A stretch of 64,000 nt of DNA. It comes from Paraspadella gotoi (lineage: Eukaryota > Chaetognatha). Positions 42,600 to 56,905 of the stretch are shown one piece after another; within the stretch, counting starts at the first letter, position 1; each line of letters begins with the position of its first letter. The stretch lies in assembly GCA_051294375.1 (NCBI GenBank), contig CM119269.1, forward strand, positions 23,293,497 through 23,357,496, written 5' to 3'. The position numbers and the translations under genes are program-made. A model generated the notes under the pieces. The model was not told where the DNA came from and searched no databases. It saw only the letters and a program-made list of their open reading frames with translations.

Positions 42600-45500
42600 A
42601 GAGTCAGCAACCTGCTTCCCTCGCAATGGCTAAACATAGTGGCCAACTCGGGTTGACCCCGTGGTGACGAAACCTTCGTCGCCACAATGGTATGGAGGAT
42701 AAGTCAGTATGGAGGTTAAAATATCACTTGGCCTTACAGTCAAATTTTATGCAATCAAGTTCAAAACAAATATCTGTTACGACGATGATGACGATGACGA
42801 CAGAGACTATAACAATAAGTCGCCGACACAATTTATTTAACAAAGTACTATTTTGATTTGAATACAACAATTGAAGAGGGATAGACAGAAAAATAAACAT
42901 AGAGACTTTATTTGTGCGTATAATTAATTATTTTTGCTTCCTTGTCTAAAAAAAGCTTAGCGTTTTTTTTATATTTGATATTCAACATTAAATCTAGATT
43001 GAATTGAAATCCTCCCCTTGTGAATAACATTGTCCAAAATTTTTCTGAAGCCGATTTATTTACTTAACATTGATTATGAATTTTGAAGAATTTCTTTTAT
43101 TATGTTTCATTTATTTTTAAATAAAATTATACGCTGAGTTTGCAGCAATATAATTTTGGGACAAGTGTAAGTTGATTTTTTAGGATTTAACAAAACAAAA
43201 TTGAAATTAAAAGAGATGAAACTAAAAGAGATTTAATTTTTTTAATCTCATTTAGATATTGTAGTATTGAACCTAATAGAGTTGATTTTCATTTTCATAA
43301 TTTTTTTTTCGGTTTTTCAATAGTCAATGTTAATGATTAAGAGGAATTATAGTAATTAATTAATTATTTGATATAGAGTTATATATGTGGGTTAATATGG
43401 AACCCAATTCTCCCCTATAAAATATGTACAACTAATAATTTGTCCAGGTTTTTTTCAAAAATCACCAAATGATTTGAAAAAGACTTTTGTTTACGAGTTT
43501 CATTGTTTCCTCCTTACAATCTTTCGCGCTGTGTGACAGCAAAGAGACAGAGACATTAGATTTTGAGATAAAACCTAACAAAAGCGGGCTCCATTTACTA
43601 AAAGCGCCCCATTTTAAAATACATATCTATAAATATTAATTTGTTATCAAACCTATAATTTAACTTTTTTATTTTAATTTTAAACTTTTATCATTAACCA
43701 TTACCCTAATCCTTAAAATTTATTCTTAAACCCTAAACCTAAATTTTAATATTAATCCCTCACCCTAATCACTAACCATAATTTATAACTATAATCCATA
43801 ACCAATTCCTTAACACTAACCTTTAATCTAATCTTAAATTAACTTAATTCTGAAATTAAGATGAAAAGGGGCGAGCTGGAAAAATAGGGCCAAAAAGCAA
43901 ATGAAATAAAAACTAAATAAAATAAACAAAAATCTCACTGAACAAAAGAAAAAAGAAAATTCTGGTTGACAGAATAAAAATTTAACAGAGAAAAATCTTT
44001 TTTTTCACTACTAAAAGGGAGAAGGAGAAAGAGCTTCCCTTTGTTGTGTTGGAGACAATTATAATTGAATTGAAGAGTCAACTACATAATTATGGGTTGG
44101 CAACCATTACAATGGTTTCACTGTCTTTTTATAGATATTTTTATTCAATTCAAATTTATGTTTTGTTTTGAAATAATTAATATTTAGTTTTTGGTTTTAT
44201 CAACTAAATGTTTGAAATAGAGAAAAACTGAAAAACAAAATAAGGAGAAAAAGATAAAAACAAAAATTAGCTTATTTTTCAAGTTTTTGCATCTATTGAC
44301 AATTGAAATAACTTTTTAGCTGTGAATAAACAATAATTAAAATTAAGTTAATTAATTTAATATTAATAAAAAAATAGTTAATTTAATTAACTAATTTAAT
44401 TAATTTAGTTAATTAATATTATAGGTTATATCATATATTATAGTTTTTTACTGATACCGTTACCGATACCGTTCCACTTTTTTTACGCTGTTTTTCATAC
44501 TGTTACTGTTTTTGTATTAAAAAAAGTAGTTTAGGTTATGTTAGTTTTATAGTAGTTTTTTATTAGTTTTTAGTAGTAGTTTTTTATTGTTTCTGGTTTT
44601 GACATCTCATCCTTGAACGTTCTTGAACATTATATTGTATAGTTTCTTATAAATGAGTTCATAACATTTTATTCATGATTCTTTTTTAAACGTTAGTGAC
44701 TTTTGTTTTTGTTTAATTTTAATAGTTTAATTTTTACTTGTTTACCGTTTTATAGTCGTTTACACTGAAACTGTTTTTGATTTTGTCAATACTGTTTTTG
44801 GTATTAATAAAAAAATATAAGTTATGGAAAGACAATTTTAAATGAATAGAGATACTTTTTTTCTGAAAAGATTCCAGTTATAATTACAGAGTGTCACTTT
44901 ACGAACGCTGTGTCAAATTGGTTAAGTAAATGATTAATTTTAAAAAAACTACCGGAAAGATGAGTTCATACAGTTTTTTTTTGTATCTGTTTTATCTGTT
45001 TTATCTGGTTTTTTTGTATCTGTTTTATCTGTTTTATCTGTTTTTTTGTATCTGTTTTATTTGTATTTTTATTGACGCAATGTAAAGTTCAAATGAGGGA
45101 GCATTTTTAGTTTAAAAATTGACCAAAAAATTTAGGTGAGGTTAAGTTTTTAAAGTTGTCCTGCTTTTGGTAAAAAAAAATATTCAGGTTACATTACTGT
45201 AGGCCACTATCTTTATTGAGCCCTTGCCTAAGATTTTTGTACATCAAAAATAATTGATGATGATGATAATTGCTTTCATGGGTGACCATTAAGTTTACCT
45301 TCAAGAGACTGTGAAATGCTAAAAATTCAGTATGCTAAGATTCAGAATATAATGTTAGATGCATATAGTACATTTTACTACTAAAACTATTTTCCAGATT
45401 AAAACCCATCAAATACTCTTAAATTCGGAAGGAATATGGTGAAACTCAGTCAGGAAAGGCCTGTGACCATCATTATACTATGGGGACATATTATTATGTA

Positions 45501-45800
45501 ACCAAGTAGCTTAAAAAAATCCTTTGGGTATTTAAAAAGATCTAAATCATTCAAAATTGATAAAAGTAATTTCCGACTTTTATTTTGAGTGCTGATAAAA
45601 TGTGATATAATCGTTTAATCGAATATAGACATATAAAACTGTAACAACTTCTGGATCCAACGAGTACAGTAAATGCTTTTTTATAATCGTACTAAGTCAC
45701 TGTATTCATTTGTAAAGTGACAGTACGCTTGAAACACTCTGTAGTTCTTTATATACTAATCATAGCAAGAAAAGAAAAGTACTAAAGAAAGTATCACAGT
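42600..45800. other. AT-rich intergenic stretch, no gene recognised
   Basis: Apart from the family T element at 43586-43892 and a short repeat of tttttgtatctgttttatctg at 44970-45065, I see only AT-rich unique sequence with no credible exon on either strand. Confidence 0.5.
43586..43892. mobile_element. Family T inverted-repeat element with telomere-like core
   Basis: Left end ggctccatttactaaaagcg followed by ccccatttta; right end gatgaaaaggggcgagctgg followed by aaaaatagggcc. The core is taaccattaccctaatcc-type sequence. About 307 bp. Confidence 0.65.
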
Positions 45801-45821
45801 GTAATAGACTCGCCCAGACGC

Positions 45822-45985
45822 TCCTTATAAAAGAACCTCACCTGCCAAGAGACAATAGATGGACTTTCTAGAAATCAGCTTGTCACCCATCACGCCTTCT
45901 CGAAGTTGGGGCGGGGGCATGTCAACCGGATTTAACCGGAGTGAGGACCAATCAGAATTCGACTTGAAAAACTAATCAGCCAATC
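45822..45985 (+). promoter_or_regulatory. Possible HDC promoter region
   Basis: GC-richer than its surroundings, with tataaaag (about 45826), a GC box ggggcggggg (about 45908) and two CCAAT boxes (accaatcag near 45947, gccaatcag near 45969). It is about 1.5 kb upstream of the HDC start codon, so a 5' untranslated exon would be needed. Inference only. Confidence 0.3.
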
Positions 45986-46294
45986 AGAGTTGAGTATTTC
46001 TTGACTTTCCAAAAATCTTCCACTCGATCCATTAAGACTTTTTCTATTTAAATGAAGTTTGACAAAATTTCGGCAAACATTTTTTCCAGTTTCCTCTCTC
46101 TCTCTCTGTCTCTATCTCGGTCTCTATCTGTGAGTTTTCTAACATAATGTCAATTCTGACATTTTTTCAATAAAAAATTTTTTCTCAGTGCAGTCGTTCT
46201 AAGTAATTTGTACTCGTTTTTAAATTTTGATATGGATTTAAAAATTTACACTTTAAGATTATTTAAAAAGTAATAATGCAATGTATAGCGACTA

Positions 46295-46298
<4 letters not shown>

Positions 46299-46391
<93 letters not shown>

Positions 46392-46395
46392 TCTC
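46299..46395. repeat. (CT)n microsatellite followed by (GTC)n trinucleotide run
   Basis: CT run to about 46395, then at 46465-46610 tcgtcgtcgtcg-type repeats and a pyrimidine-rich block to 47000. The frames of about 100 residues here are repeat translations. Confidence 0.9.
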
Positions 46396-47459
46396 TCTCT
46401 CTCCCGGATATCAGCGCACGTTCTCCTCGCGTCAAAACTTGCGTCTTTTTTTTCGCCGGTAAATCGTCGTCATCTTCATCCTCGTCGTCGTCGTCGTCGA
46501 CTACTTCATCGTCATCGTCTTCTTCATCTTCATCGTCGTTGTCGTCGCCGTCGTCTTTTTTAACGTCATCGTCGTCGTTGTCGTCATAATTTTCGTCGTC
46601 GTCGTCTTCACCAAAGATAAACATTATTCCTTTTTTTATCTTTTCTTTTCTTTTTTTCTCTTTTCTTTCTTTTCTATCCACTATTTTCCTCTCTCTTCTC
46701 CTATATTTTTCCTCTCTATTCCATTTTATTCTTTCCTATCTTTTCTTCTCTTCCTCCTCCTCATCTTCCTCCTAATTAAATCCTCCTTTCCTCCTCCTCT
46801 TCCTTCTCCTCCTCCTCTTTATCCTCCTCTTCTTCCTCCTTCTTCTTCCTCTTTTTCTTCCTCCTACTCTTCCTCTTTCTTTTCTTTTCCTGCTCCTCTT
46901 CCTCCTCCTCTTCGTCCTCCTCCTCTTCTATCTCCTCCTCTTCCTCCTCCTCTTCCTCCTACCTTTCCTCTTCCTTCTCATCTTTCTCTTCTTCCTTCTC
47001 TTCCTCCTCATACCATTGAGATTCCAAGGCCTCAATTCTGTCCGTCCGTCCATCTGCAAAAATCTCACCGCAAAAGAAATTTGTTACCCAATTAATCTAA
47101 TAATTTCTGTTTATTAAGCTTATAATTTTGCATCACTTAATGTAGATAATTTTTAATGTTGCGTTTTATTACAGAATTTTTATTACAAACTTTTTTTCTG
47201 ACTTTCATTGTTTCAATTTTGATCTCTCATTCACTATCTTTTCATTTGCATTATCATTTCACTAAACCTATTTAGCCACATCTGAAGTCCAATATAAAAA
47301 ATACTTTCATTTATTTCTATACAAGTGTTAATATGTGACCAATTCATATTTATTCACAATCAACTAATACATTTTTTTTCTAATTTTTTTCTTATTTAAG
47401 CTGCATCGGTTATATTCTTTGGCCGAGCGGCTTTCACTCAGATATCGAAGCCCAAAAAA

Positions 47460-50400
47460 ATGAATTTGGACGAGTACAGACAACATGGAAAAGAGATGGT
47501 CGACTATATTGCCGATTATCTGGAGAACATCCGGGGACGCAGGTTGGATGGAGAGAAAATGGGAGATGTAACTGACGAGTATGAAATCTTGGCTCTCTTT
47601 TACCAATACACTCTTTTTCCGTTCCTTAATCCTGAGACATCACAGATTATAATAATAAAATATTATAATTAATATTAACAAACTCATAACCTTAATTCTT
47701 AACCTTAATCGCTTACCTTTACCCAAAACTCGAACTTAATCTTTAAACTTAATTCTTAATTTAAGATTAATTAGGGCATTCTGGGAATATAAGGCCAAAC
47801 CCGTTATTTAATTGGTTTGAGATTTTTTTATATACGTGAGTCGATATTCAGTGAAGAATGATAATTGAATGATGAATAGTATTTATAAGAAGTTTGACGA
47901 TGATAACAAGATAATGGTTATTATAAAATTATGGATCAACGGCAATAAATTTAACGGTTTAAGCAAAGATGAAAAAATAATAATAATAAAAAAGTTGATA
48001 AGAAAACGGGAGCAGGAAAAAACAGAGATAAAAAGAAAAAAGAAAAAACAGAGATAAAAAGTATAAAGTGAAAAAGTGAAAAAATATTTAATAGTTGATA
48101 AGATGAGGTATTTATAAATAGAATAAATATACATTGTTTCCCTTTTTTATGAAATTGGTACAACCAATATAAAAATTATCGATTTATTTAATAAATTAGT
48201 TTTCTTGTCCCTAACTTGGGGGATGCTTTGGTGGTTTAAGGCCTCCATCACTCTTACAAGAATGAAATCGGGCAATTAGTAGTAAGATTTATAAGTGCAT
48301 TAAAATTTAAGAAAATGAAATTATTAAAAATATCCGCGCCGTGATAGCGTACTGGGCGACCGTTCCATCTCCCAACACAATGGTCACGGGTTCTAGCCAT
48401 GGTCGGAACAGTCTTTGCAAAAAGAGTGACGGCCGGTTTAACCACCGGTAGCAAGCCAACCGCCGGATCCGAAGTTCCGGAAAGAAAAGTATAGTAGAGT
48501 TCCGGAAAATAAAATCGCCGGTCGAATTCTTTAAAAATTCCAATGCCCGCTAAGAAATTGTTTTGCTCCCTCTGTTCAAACGCCGGTCGCAAAACGTTAC
48601 CTTATTTGGAAGTATTTTTAGAATTATTTACATTAAAAATGTAAACCAAATTTCTCCTCTCGCGCCGTATAAAAATTCCACTTTGTACAATTAGCCAATT
48701 GGATTCCATTCGCTTTTCTGATTTCAATAAATCGATTCATCTCATTTTGTTCGCCATTTTTATCTCGACCACCTCCACTATATCTGACGGAAAAATCTCC
48801 CAGACCCACTGGGCACACCAAGTGTGGGGGGCTCTCATCACTCACAGAGAGCAATCGCGACCCTCTTTCTTCTCGGTCACTTCAATACTAAATTATATTG
48901 TTTTTCATTTTTTTCAATCCAGAGTTTTCCCGGATGTGAAACCCGGATATCTAAAGCCTCTCATACCAGAATCGGCTCCAACCAAAGGGGAATCGTGGAA
49001 AGATATCTTCAGGTAAGAAAAGTCGGCACTCTTTGCTCAGAACGCCCTCTTTCACTTTAAATTCGGAATTAAGTTTTTTTAAAGATCAAAAGGTTAGGTT
49101 AGGGATTATGTTAGGGATTAGGTTAGGGATTAAGTTAGAGATTAGGTTAGAGATTAGGTTAGGGATTAGGTTAGGGATTAAGGTTAAGGATTAGGTTAGG
49201 GACTGGGTTAGGAACTAGGTTAGGGATTAGGTTAACAATTAGGGTTAGGGTTAGTGTTATGGATTAGGTTAGAGATTAGGTTAGGGATTAAGGTTAGTGA
49301 TTAGGGTTAGGGATTAAGGGTAGTGATTAGATTAAGGATTAGGTGAGATATTAGGTTAGGGATTAGGTTAGGGATGAGGTTAAGAATTAGGTTAATGATT
49401 AAGATATGAGTTTTGTAACAGATTAAAGATTAAATATTAAGATTAAATTCAAATTCAAGAATTTAGAAACAGAATTAAGGCGCTCTTTGAAAAGAGATCC
49501 AGAAAGTTTTTAAATCAGAGGACCTACGTATTAGTCATAAAGAGAGAAGGTTTATAAGATTTAGTAAGAATTTATCTTTTTTTTTAAGAATTTTGTAGTT
49601 CTTAAAGTCTTTAGTTAAGAAAGTCTTTAGGTTCTAGTCCCTTTGGCCCCGAAGTCTTGAGGAGGGAAAAGGGTCGAAGTCAGAATGTCTTTAGGTACAA
49701 AAGCTGTGAGAGCTGAAAGAGTACAAAGTCTCTTTTACAAGAAAAGTTTTATTCTCGCCTCCTGTTTCCTCGAAAAGTTTTTTAATCTCATTTACATATT
49801 GTAGCTGTTTAAATGTCTTTTGATACAGTTTTTATAGAAGTAACTTAGTAACCCTAATCCTGTAATATTTTCAATGATAACTTTTTTTTTAATGTGAAAC
49901 TAACCTGTATTTAATTCAGGGACGTGGAGCGAGTGATCATGCCAGGGATGACCCACTGGCAATCGCCCCATATGCACGCTTATTTCCCGGCGCTTACTTC
50001 ACCCCCTTCAATGCTCGGAGATATGTTGGCCGACGCTATTGGTGAGAGATTGATGATCAGCTCATTTCACATTTGAATGATGCACTGATCAAGGCTATCG
50101 TGTCATAGCCGAATCATGTCCAAATTTTTAATAACAACGTTGTTGTAAACCATAATAAAATTTGTTTATGTTTTTTTAATGTTTCTCCAAAAAAAAATAA
50201 AATAGATTTGAATGACTGCATGAGAAAGTTTATACAGAATCTCTGCCAGAATAATTCTCGTAAGACAAATAATCAATGCCGTTTAGGGCTCTCTTTCCAA
50301 AAATGCCCTAGTTTTGGCTCACTTTTCCAAAGACGCTCAATTTCTGTCTCTTTTTTTTAAAACGGCCCATTCTTAACCCTAATTTCTAACTATAATCCCT

Positions 50401-50985
50401 TACTATATCTTAAAGCTAACCCTAACATTGTATCAAATTCCTAATCTCTAACCTTAAACCTTTGTACCTAACCATAATAACTCACCTTATCCCTAACCTT
50501 AACCCCTAACACTAACTTTTTTAAATTAAAAAAAACTTAATTCCGAATTTAAGATGAAATGGGACCTTCTAGGAAAACAAAGCCCCTGTTTTGTATTGTT
50601 TGTGTGACCAGGCTGTCTCGGATTCACTTGGGCATCGGCTCCAGCCTGTACAGAACTGGAAATCATTGTGATGAATTGGCTGGGGAAGATGATTGGCCTT
50701 CCGAAGGAATTCTTGCAAACGGAAGATCAAAAATTGGGTGGCGGAGTCATTCAGACCACGGCATCTGAATGCACTTTGGTCAGTAGAAGTCAATTTTATT
50801 GATAAAAATGATAATGATATTGATTATAAATATTTGTTTCTTTTTTTTACTTTAATTATCTTTACTTTAAAATTAGTTTTATTTCTTTTCTAACATTCTT
50901 TTAACCACATTGGAATTTTCTTCTATACTAATTATATATTTCTTAAAAAAAAAGACAGTCTTCAATTGTTGATTCCTTTATATTT

Positions 50986-51038
<53 letters not shown>

Positions 51039-54000
51039 TAATTTTTTATGTCATTTTTACTCTGGAATGCCTTAAAAAAATGATTCATCCATTTGAATGC
51101 AAATATTAGCAAATAAATAATAATAAAAAAATGTACTTGTATATTCCACAACGAATTGATTGAATACTAAATTACTGTCTTTATTTTTAGCAACATATTA
51201 TAATCTAAAATTCTTTTATTTTTAGGTTGCGCTTCTTGGTGCTAGGACTGAAGCCTTGCAGAGATTATTAACTAAAGAACCTCACTTGGATGTTTCCGAA
51301 GCTCATGGAAAGCTTATCGGGTGAGACAAAGGAAAATAAAGAAGCTTTTTGCTCTATTTACTGAGAGTGCCCCATTTCGCTCGTTTATCATAGAATTTAA
51401 ATTTAACTTTAATATTAATTTAAATATATTTTTTTAATTTATAAGCCAATCTTTCACCTTAATCCCTAACCTAATTTTTTAAACTAAATCCATAACCCTA
51501 ATAATAAACCATATCTTTAACCTTAATCATTAACCCAATCCCTAACCTAATCATTAACCCAATCCTTAACCTAATCATTAACCCAATCCCTAACCTAATC
51601 ATTAACCCAATCCCTAACCTAATCATTAACTCAATCCCTAACCTAATCATTAACCCAATCCTTAACCTAATCATTAACCCAATCCCTAACCTAATCATTA
51701 ACCCAATCCCTAACCTAATCCTTTAACCAAATTTTTATCTAAAAAAACTTAACCTAATTCCAAATTTAAAATGAAATAAGGTGTTATGAGAAAATAAGGC
51801 CAAGCTTTTTTCCTTTCCCTCTGTTTGATCTAAAGTCATATTTACTATTGTTTATTTTCCCAGCTACTGTTCAGAACAAGCTCACTCATCAGTGGAAAAG
51901 GCTGGACTGATTGCAATGGTTAAGATGAGACTTGTGCCAGTGGACGATCAACTTGCGCTCCGTGGTGACGCTTTGCGCAAAGCCATTGAAAAGGATAAGG
52001 CCAAAGGTGAGTGGCAAAGCCATTGAAAAGGATAAGGCCAAAGGTGAGTGGCAAAGCCTTTGAAAAGGGTAAGGCCAAAGGTGAGTGGCAAAGCCATTGA
52101 AAAGGATATGGCCAATGGTGAGTGGCAAAGCCATTGAAAAGGGTAAGGCCAAAGGTGAGTGGCAAAGCCATTGAAAAGGATAAGGCCAAAGGTGAGTGGC
52201 AAAGCCATTAAAAAGGATAAGGCCAAAGGTGAGTGGCAAAGCCATTAAAAAGGATAAGGCCAAAGGTGAGTGGCAAAGCCATTCAAAAGGGTAAGGCCAA
52301 AGGTGAGTGGCAAAGCCATTGAAAAGGATAAGGCCAAACGTGAGTGGCATCGATCATAAAATATGTAGAGAAGAGAGAGTACAGAGCAGGAAAAATTTTT
52401 AATGATTTAAAGTAATACAATATATTTTAAAAGCCTCTATGTTAGTAATTATAGTAGATAAATTTGAATTTTTTATTAGATTTTTATCATCTCGGTAAGA
52501 TACATACTTTAAAATTATTTATATCGCAGAACATTTTATCTTTACCTTGTTTCGTCTTATTGTTTATGGATTTTTATTTTGATTGTAGAAATTAAATTGA
52601 TGGCAAGTCAAAGTCATTTTTTATTTCTTTAAATACAAAGAATTAAGAAATGATAATATTATACTTTTTCAACTTTTCTTTCTCCAGGCTTCGTGCCCTT
52701 CTTTGTCTGTGGAACGCTCGGCACGACCGGCGCATGCGCCTTTGACAACATAGTTGAGATTGGGGAAGTGTGCCAAGCAGAAGGACTGTGGCTTCATCTG
52801 GACGCAGCATATGCCGGAACTTCATTTATCTGCCCAGAATATAGGCCGCTCATGGCGGGAATAGAGAAGGTAAAATGGAATTATATGCATCATTTACAAA
52901 GTAACGGAAATTAATATTTAGTTCCTGTAGCAGAGTAACTTGTGGTTTATTTTAAATGATATTGACTTTCTCAATCTCATTTACATATTGTAGCTATTTA
53001 GATTATATCTCATATCTTTTGATACGGTTTTCATAGAAGTCTTATTTTATTATTTTAGGATACTTTTAATAGAGTTTAATAATAAATAATTATTTTAACT
53101 AAGTTGATACACACCTTCATTCCTTCTTTTCCTCAGGCTCATTCCTTTGCCTTTAACCCATCTAAATGGATGATGGTCCACTTTGACTGTTCGGCCATGT
53201 GGGTCAAAAACAGCGGGGCACTCCACAAGACTTTCAATGTGGACCCCCTGTACCTCAAACACGAAAACACGGGCTATGCCATCGATTACATGCACTGGCA
53301 ACTCCAGCTGAGCAAGAGATTCAGAGCTCTCAAGCTCTGGTTCGTTATTCGATCTTTCGGAGTGGAGGGTCTACAACGCCACGTTCGCAAGGGAGTCCGT
53401 TTGGCAAAGAGTTTTGAGCAGATGGTCAGGAAGGATGAAAGGTTTGATTTCCTTTTCTTTTTTAGTAATGACTATTCGGCTCTATTTTCCCAGAACGCCC
53501 CGTTTTATATTCAATTCACAAACAATTTTATTTTTTGAAACAAATATTAGGTTAAAATATTAGATTAGAGACTTGGTTTGGAATTTAGGTTAGGGACTAG
53601 CGATTAGGGTTAGGGTTTGGGTTAGAAATTAAGGATAAGGGTTCAGGGTTAGGGTTCAGGATTAGGTTAATTTAAAGGATTAAGCTTAGGGATTGGTTTA
53701 TAAGTTTAAAAATATATTTAAATATTATGATTGGAATTAGGGTCTGGAAAAAAAAACAAAAAAGGGGCACACTTACAAAATAGAGCCCATGCAGAATAAT
53801 CGGCTCTCTTTTACAAGAGTGCCCCTTTTTTTTATATAATGATTCTGTGTAATTAAATAACTAAAACTTTCGTTTTCGAATCTGCTATATAATGATTCAA
53901 ATATTCTTTTTCTTTTAGATTTGAACTTCCCGCCAAACGATATCTGAGTCTTGTCTGCTTTCGTCTCAAAGGAGAAGACGCACTCACAGAGATACTTTTG

Positions 54001-56850
54001 AAGCGGCTTAATTCTCAAGGTAACAAACTGTAAAGACAAGCAAAAAAATAAAATAAAAATAAATGAATAAATAAATAAATAAATTAAAAAATACATAAAA
54101 AATATTAAAAAAATATAAGTAAGAAATTAAAATTGTTTATTTCAAAAATAAGTTTTGCGTTAATAAAGGCTAACAGTTTAGTTAAAACCTGTACATTTTC
54201 AAATAAAAAAAAAATCATTTCATACTACTCTCTAACTGAAGGGCTTTGGGCCTAACTAAGTCTCACGTCTAGCAGAAACCGAAAGGAATGGGATGAGAAT
54301 AAATGTATTTCCGAAAAAGTGTATACTGGTCCAAAAAAGGGGAGAGAGAAAGAGTCTGAGAGAAAGGAGAAGATGGACTGAACCTAAACTTGAACGCGAC
54401 CCCGAATCCCCGTGAGGAGGATGAGGAGGGAGGAGGAAAAGAGAGAGAAGAGGAGTTGAAGACCCGCGTCCTCTACCGGCCTTCGATTCTGCTACTATTA
54501 AACGAAATAAAAATATACAAAACGACTATGAAAAAATGTATACCAATTTATTGATGGGGAAGCTAAAGGATATATGGAAGGCTATAAACTAGACTGTACG
54601 GTACCATAAGTCTTGAATTTGAACTTGTTGCTTCCCGCTATTTTTTTTATAGTTTCATAAAAAAGTAATGAAGGTTTTATCCAACTATCACTTGCTATAA
54701 GGAGGTAAGATAACTTATTTAAAAACTTATTAAATAAATAAGTTATCTTGCCTCCTTACTTATGGCAAGTGATAGTTGGATAAAAAAATAATATTGGATT
54801 GAATTGCTAATTTTTATGAAATTGGTACAACAAATACAAACTTATCCATTCTTTAAATATCTTTTCTCTGACTTTGGACAGAATGTGGTAGTTTAAGGCC
54901 TCCATCATTTTTACGAAATAATCCCATAGCAGGTCCTTGTAAGCTTTTAATCAGGACTCTCTCACAGTCTCAATTAATCACTCCCAGAGTACCTGGCTTT
55001 CCTATTATGAAGTAGCATACATATTTTAAAGTATGTGATATGACATTATAAATTAATTTCACAAAAGCCAATGCATAATTTCACCATCCCTTCCTCAGGT
55101 CGCATTCACATGGTGCCCGCCTCCTTAAAAGGCAAATACGTGATTCGTTTCACGGTCACATCACAGACACGACTGAGGCCGATATCGCTCACGACTGGAA
55201 ACTGATTCAAGATGCAGCGAATCTTGTGTTGGCCGATGAAAATGTTGTTGATGGAGTTGAGATAGTGACCGAGACGATTCCTGAAGAAGACAATGGACAA
55301 GAGGCTGAGCAAGAAGTAGAGTGAGTTTGGAATTTGGGAAAAAACAATTAAGGGGAAGGTGTAAAAAAAGAAGAGAAGAAAATAAAACATAAGAAAAGAT
55401 AGGAAGAATAAAGGAAATGAGATAGAAAAAGAAGGGAAAAGAGTAAAAGAGTTAGGAAGAGAAGAAAAGGGAAAAAGAAAAGAATAGATAGGAAGAATAT
55501 AGGAAATAAGAGAGAAAGATTAAAAAAGAAAGGAATAAATACTAAAAGAATGAAAAAAAGGAGAAAAAGGGACTAAAATAGGGGTGCATTATTTTCGAAA
55601 GCGCCCTATTTAGATTCCTACTCCTTAGCCCTATCTTTAATATCCAGCTCTAATCTCTTTCTAAAAGTTTAATCCAATCCTTAATCCTAATCTCTTAACT
55701 TCAATCACTAATCCCTAACCCTAATCCCTAACCATATTTTCTAATCTTAAACCTCCAAACTACAAACTAATAAATCTATAACCTTAAACCCTAACTCTCT
55801 CTCCCTAAAAACTAACTTTATTCTGAATATAAATTGAAATGGGCTGCTTTCGGAAAACCGGGCCAAAAGGTATCGAGATGAAATATCTTTTCTGAGAAAT
55901 CTAAGAATTTTCTAAAAATAGAAAACTCGTGTTTTTTTTTAGCGAAAATGTGGCTCCTTCTACGACTCAAGCTGACGAACCACCGACATACAGCGCCGCT
56001 CCGTGGCGTCGAGGAATTCAGTCCGTCTCTCTCAGCGCAGAGTGTCCATCCCTAAATTGAAGGTAATAATAGTTATAATATATATATTAATAATAGTAGT
56101 GAAAACAACGATAATAACAGTAATTATTGTAGTGGGGCATTGCTATATTTTCACCCCGCCTAGAAGCGTGACACCTTCAGTCGTGAACTGATGGTTCATT
56201 AGTAATACCATCAGCTCATGACCATAAGGTACCGGGATCGATCCCCAATGATACCGAGACCGATCCTCAATTGTACCGTGATCGATCCCTANNNNNNNNN
56301 NNNNNNNNNNNNNNNNTATATTTAAAGTAAGGTTAGGGCTGAGTTTGGATTAGGTTAGAGATTAAGGTAAAGAATTTGGTTAGGGATTGGGGTTTAATAT
56401 TTAGGGTTAGAGATTAAGGTTAAGGATTAGGGTTGGGGATTAGTATTAAAGATTAAGATTAGGCATTAAGGTTAGGGTTAAAAAATTTGGGGTTTGTTTT
56501 GGGATTAGGTTATAGTTTGAAATGTAAGTTAGAGATTAAGTTAAGTTTAAAATTTTATTTTAGTTTAATATTATAATATTTTGGTTCTTAGCCAGGACCC
56601 GTTCCATTGCTGCTGAGGGGGCACAGTTGTTTTCAGCCTATTTAGCGACTTATCCACATGGTTAAAATTTAATACCGTAATAAAGAAACGGTAATAGAGC
56701 GCTCTCGGAAAATAGAGCCTTCCAAACCTAAATTGACATTAGATTTAAAAAAAAAAGTTTTTTTACCTTGGACTGAAGTCGGGAGAAAGATATTGAGGCG
56801 ATACACGGAATCTTGAAGAATCATAGAATTCTGAAATGATAATTGGGTTG

Positions 56851-56905
<55 letters not shown>

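Noticed and set aside
47869-48057. 62-codon Lys/Ile-rich plus-strand frame in HDC intron 1
   Set aside because: AT-rich composition, no homology or splice signals, and it is followed directly by dispersed repeat sequence.
49080-49400. Chromosome end or true interstitial telomere
   Set aside because: The TTAGGG-like repeat is degenerate, short, bounded by inverted ends and present many times in both orientations, so it belongs to a repeat family.
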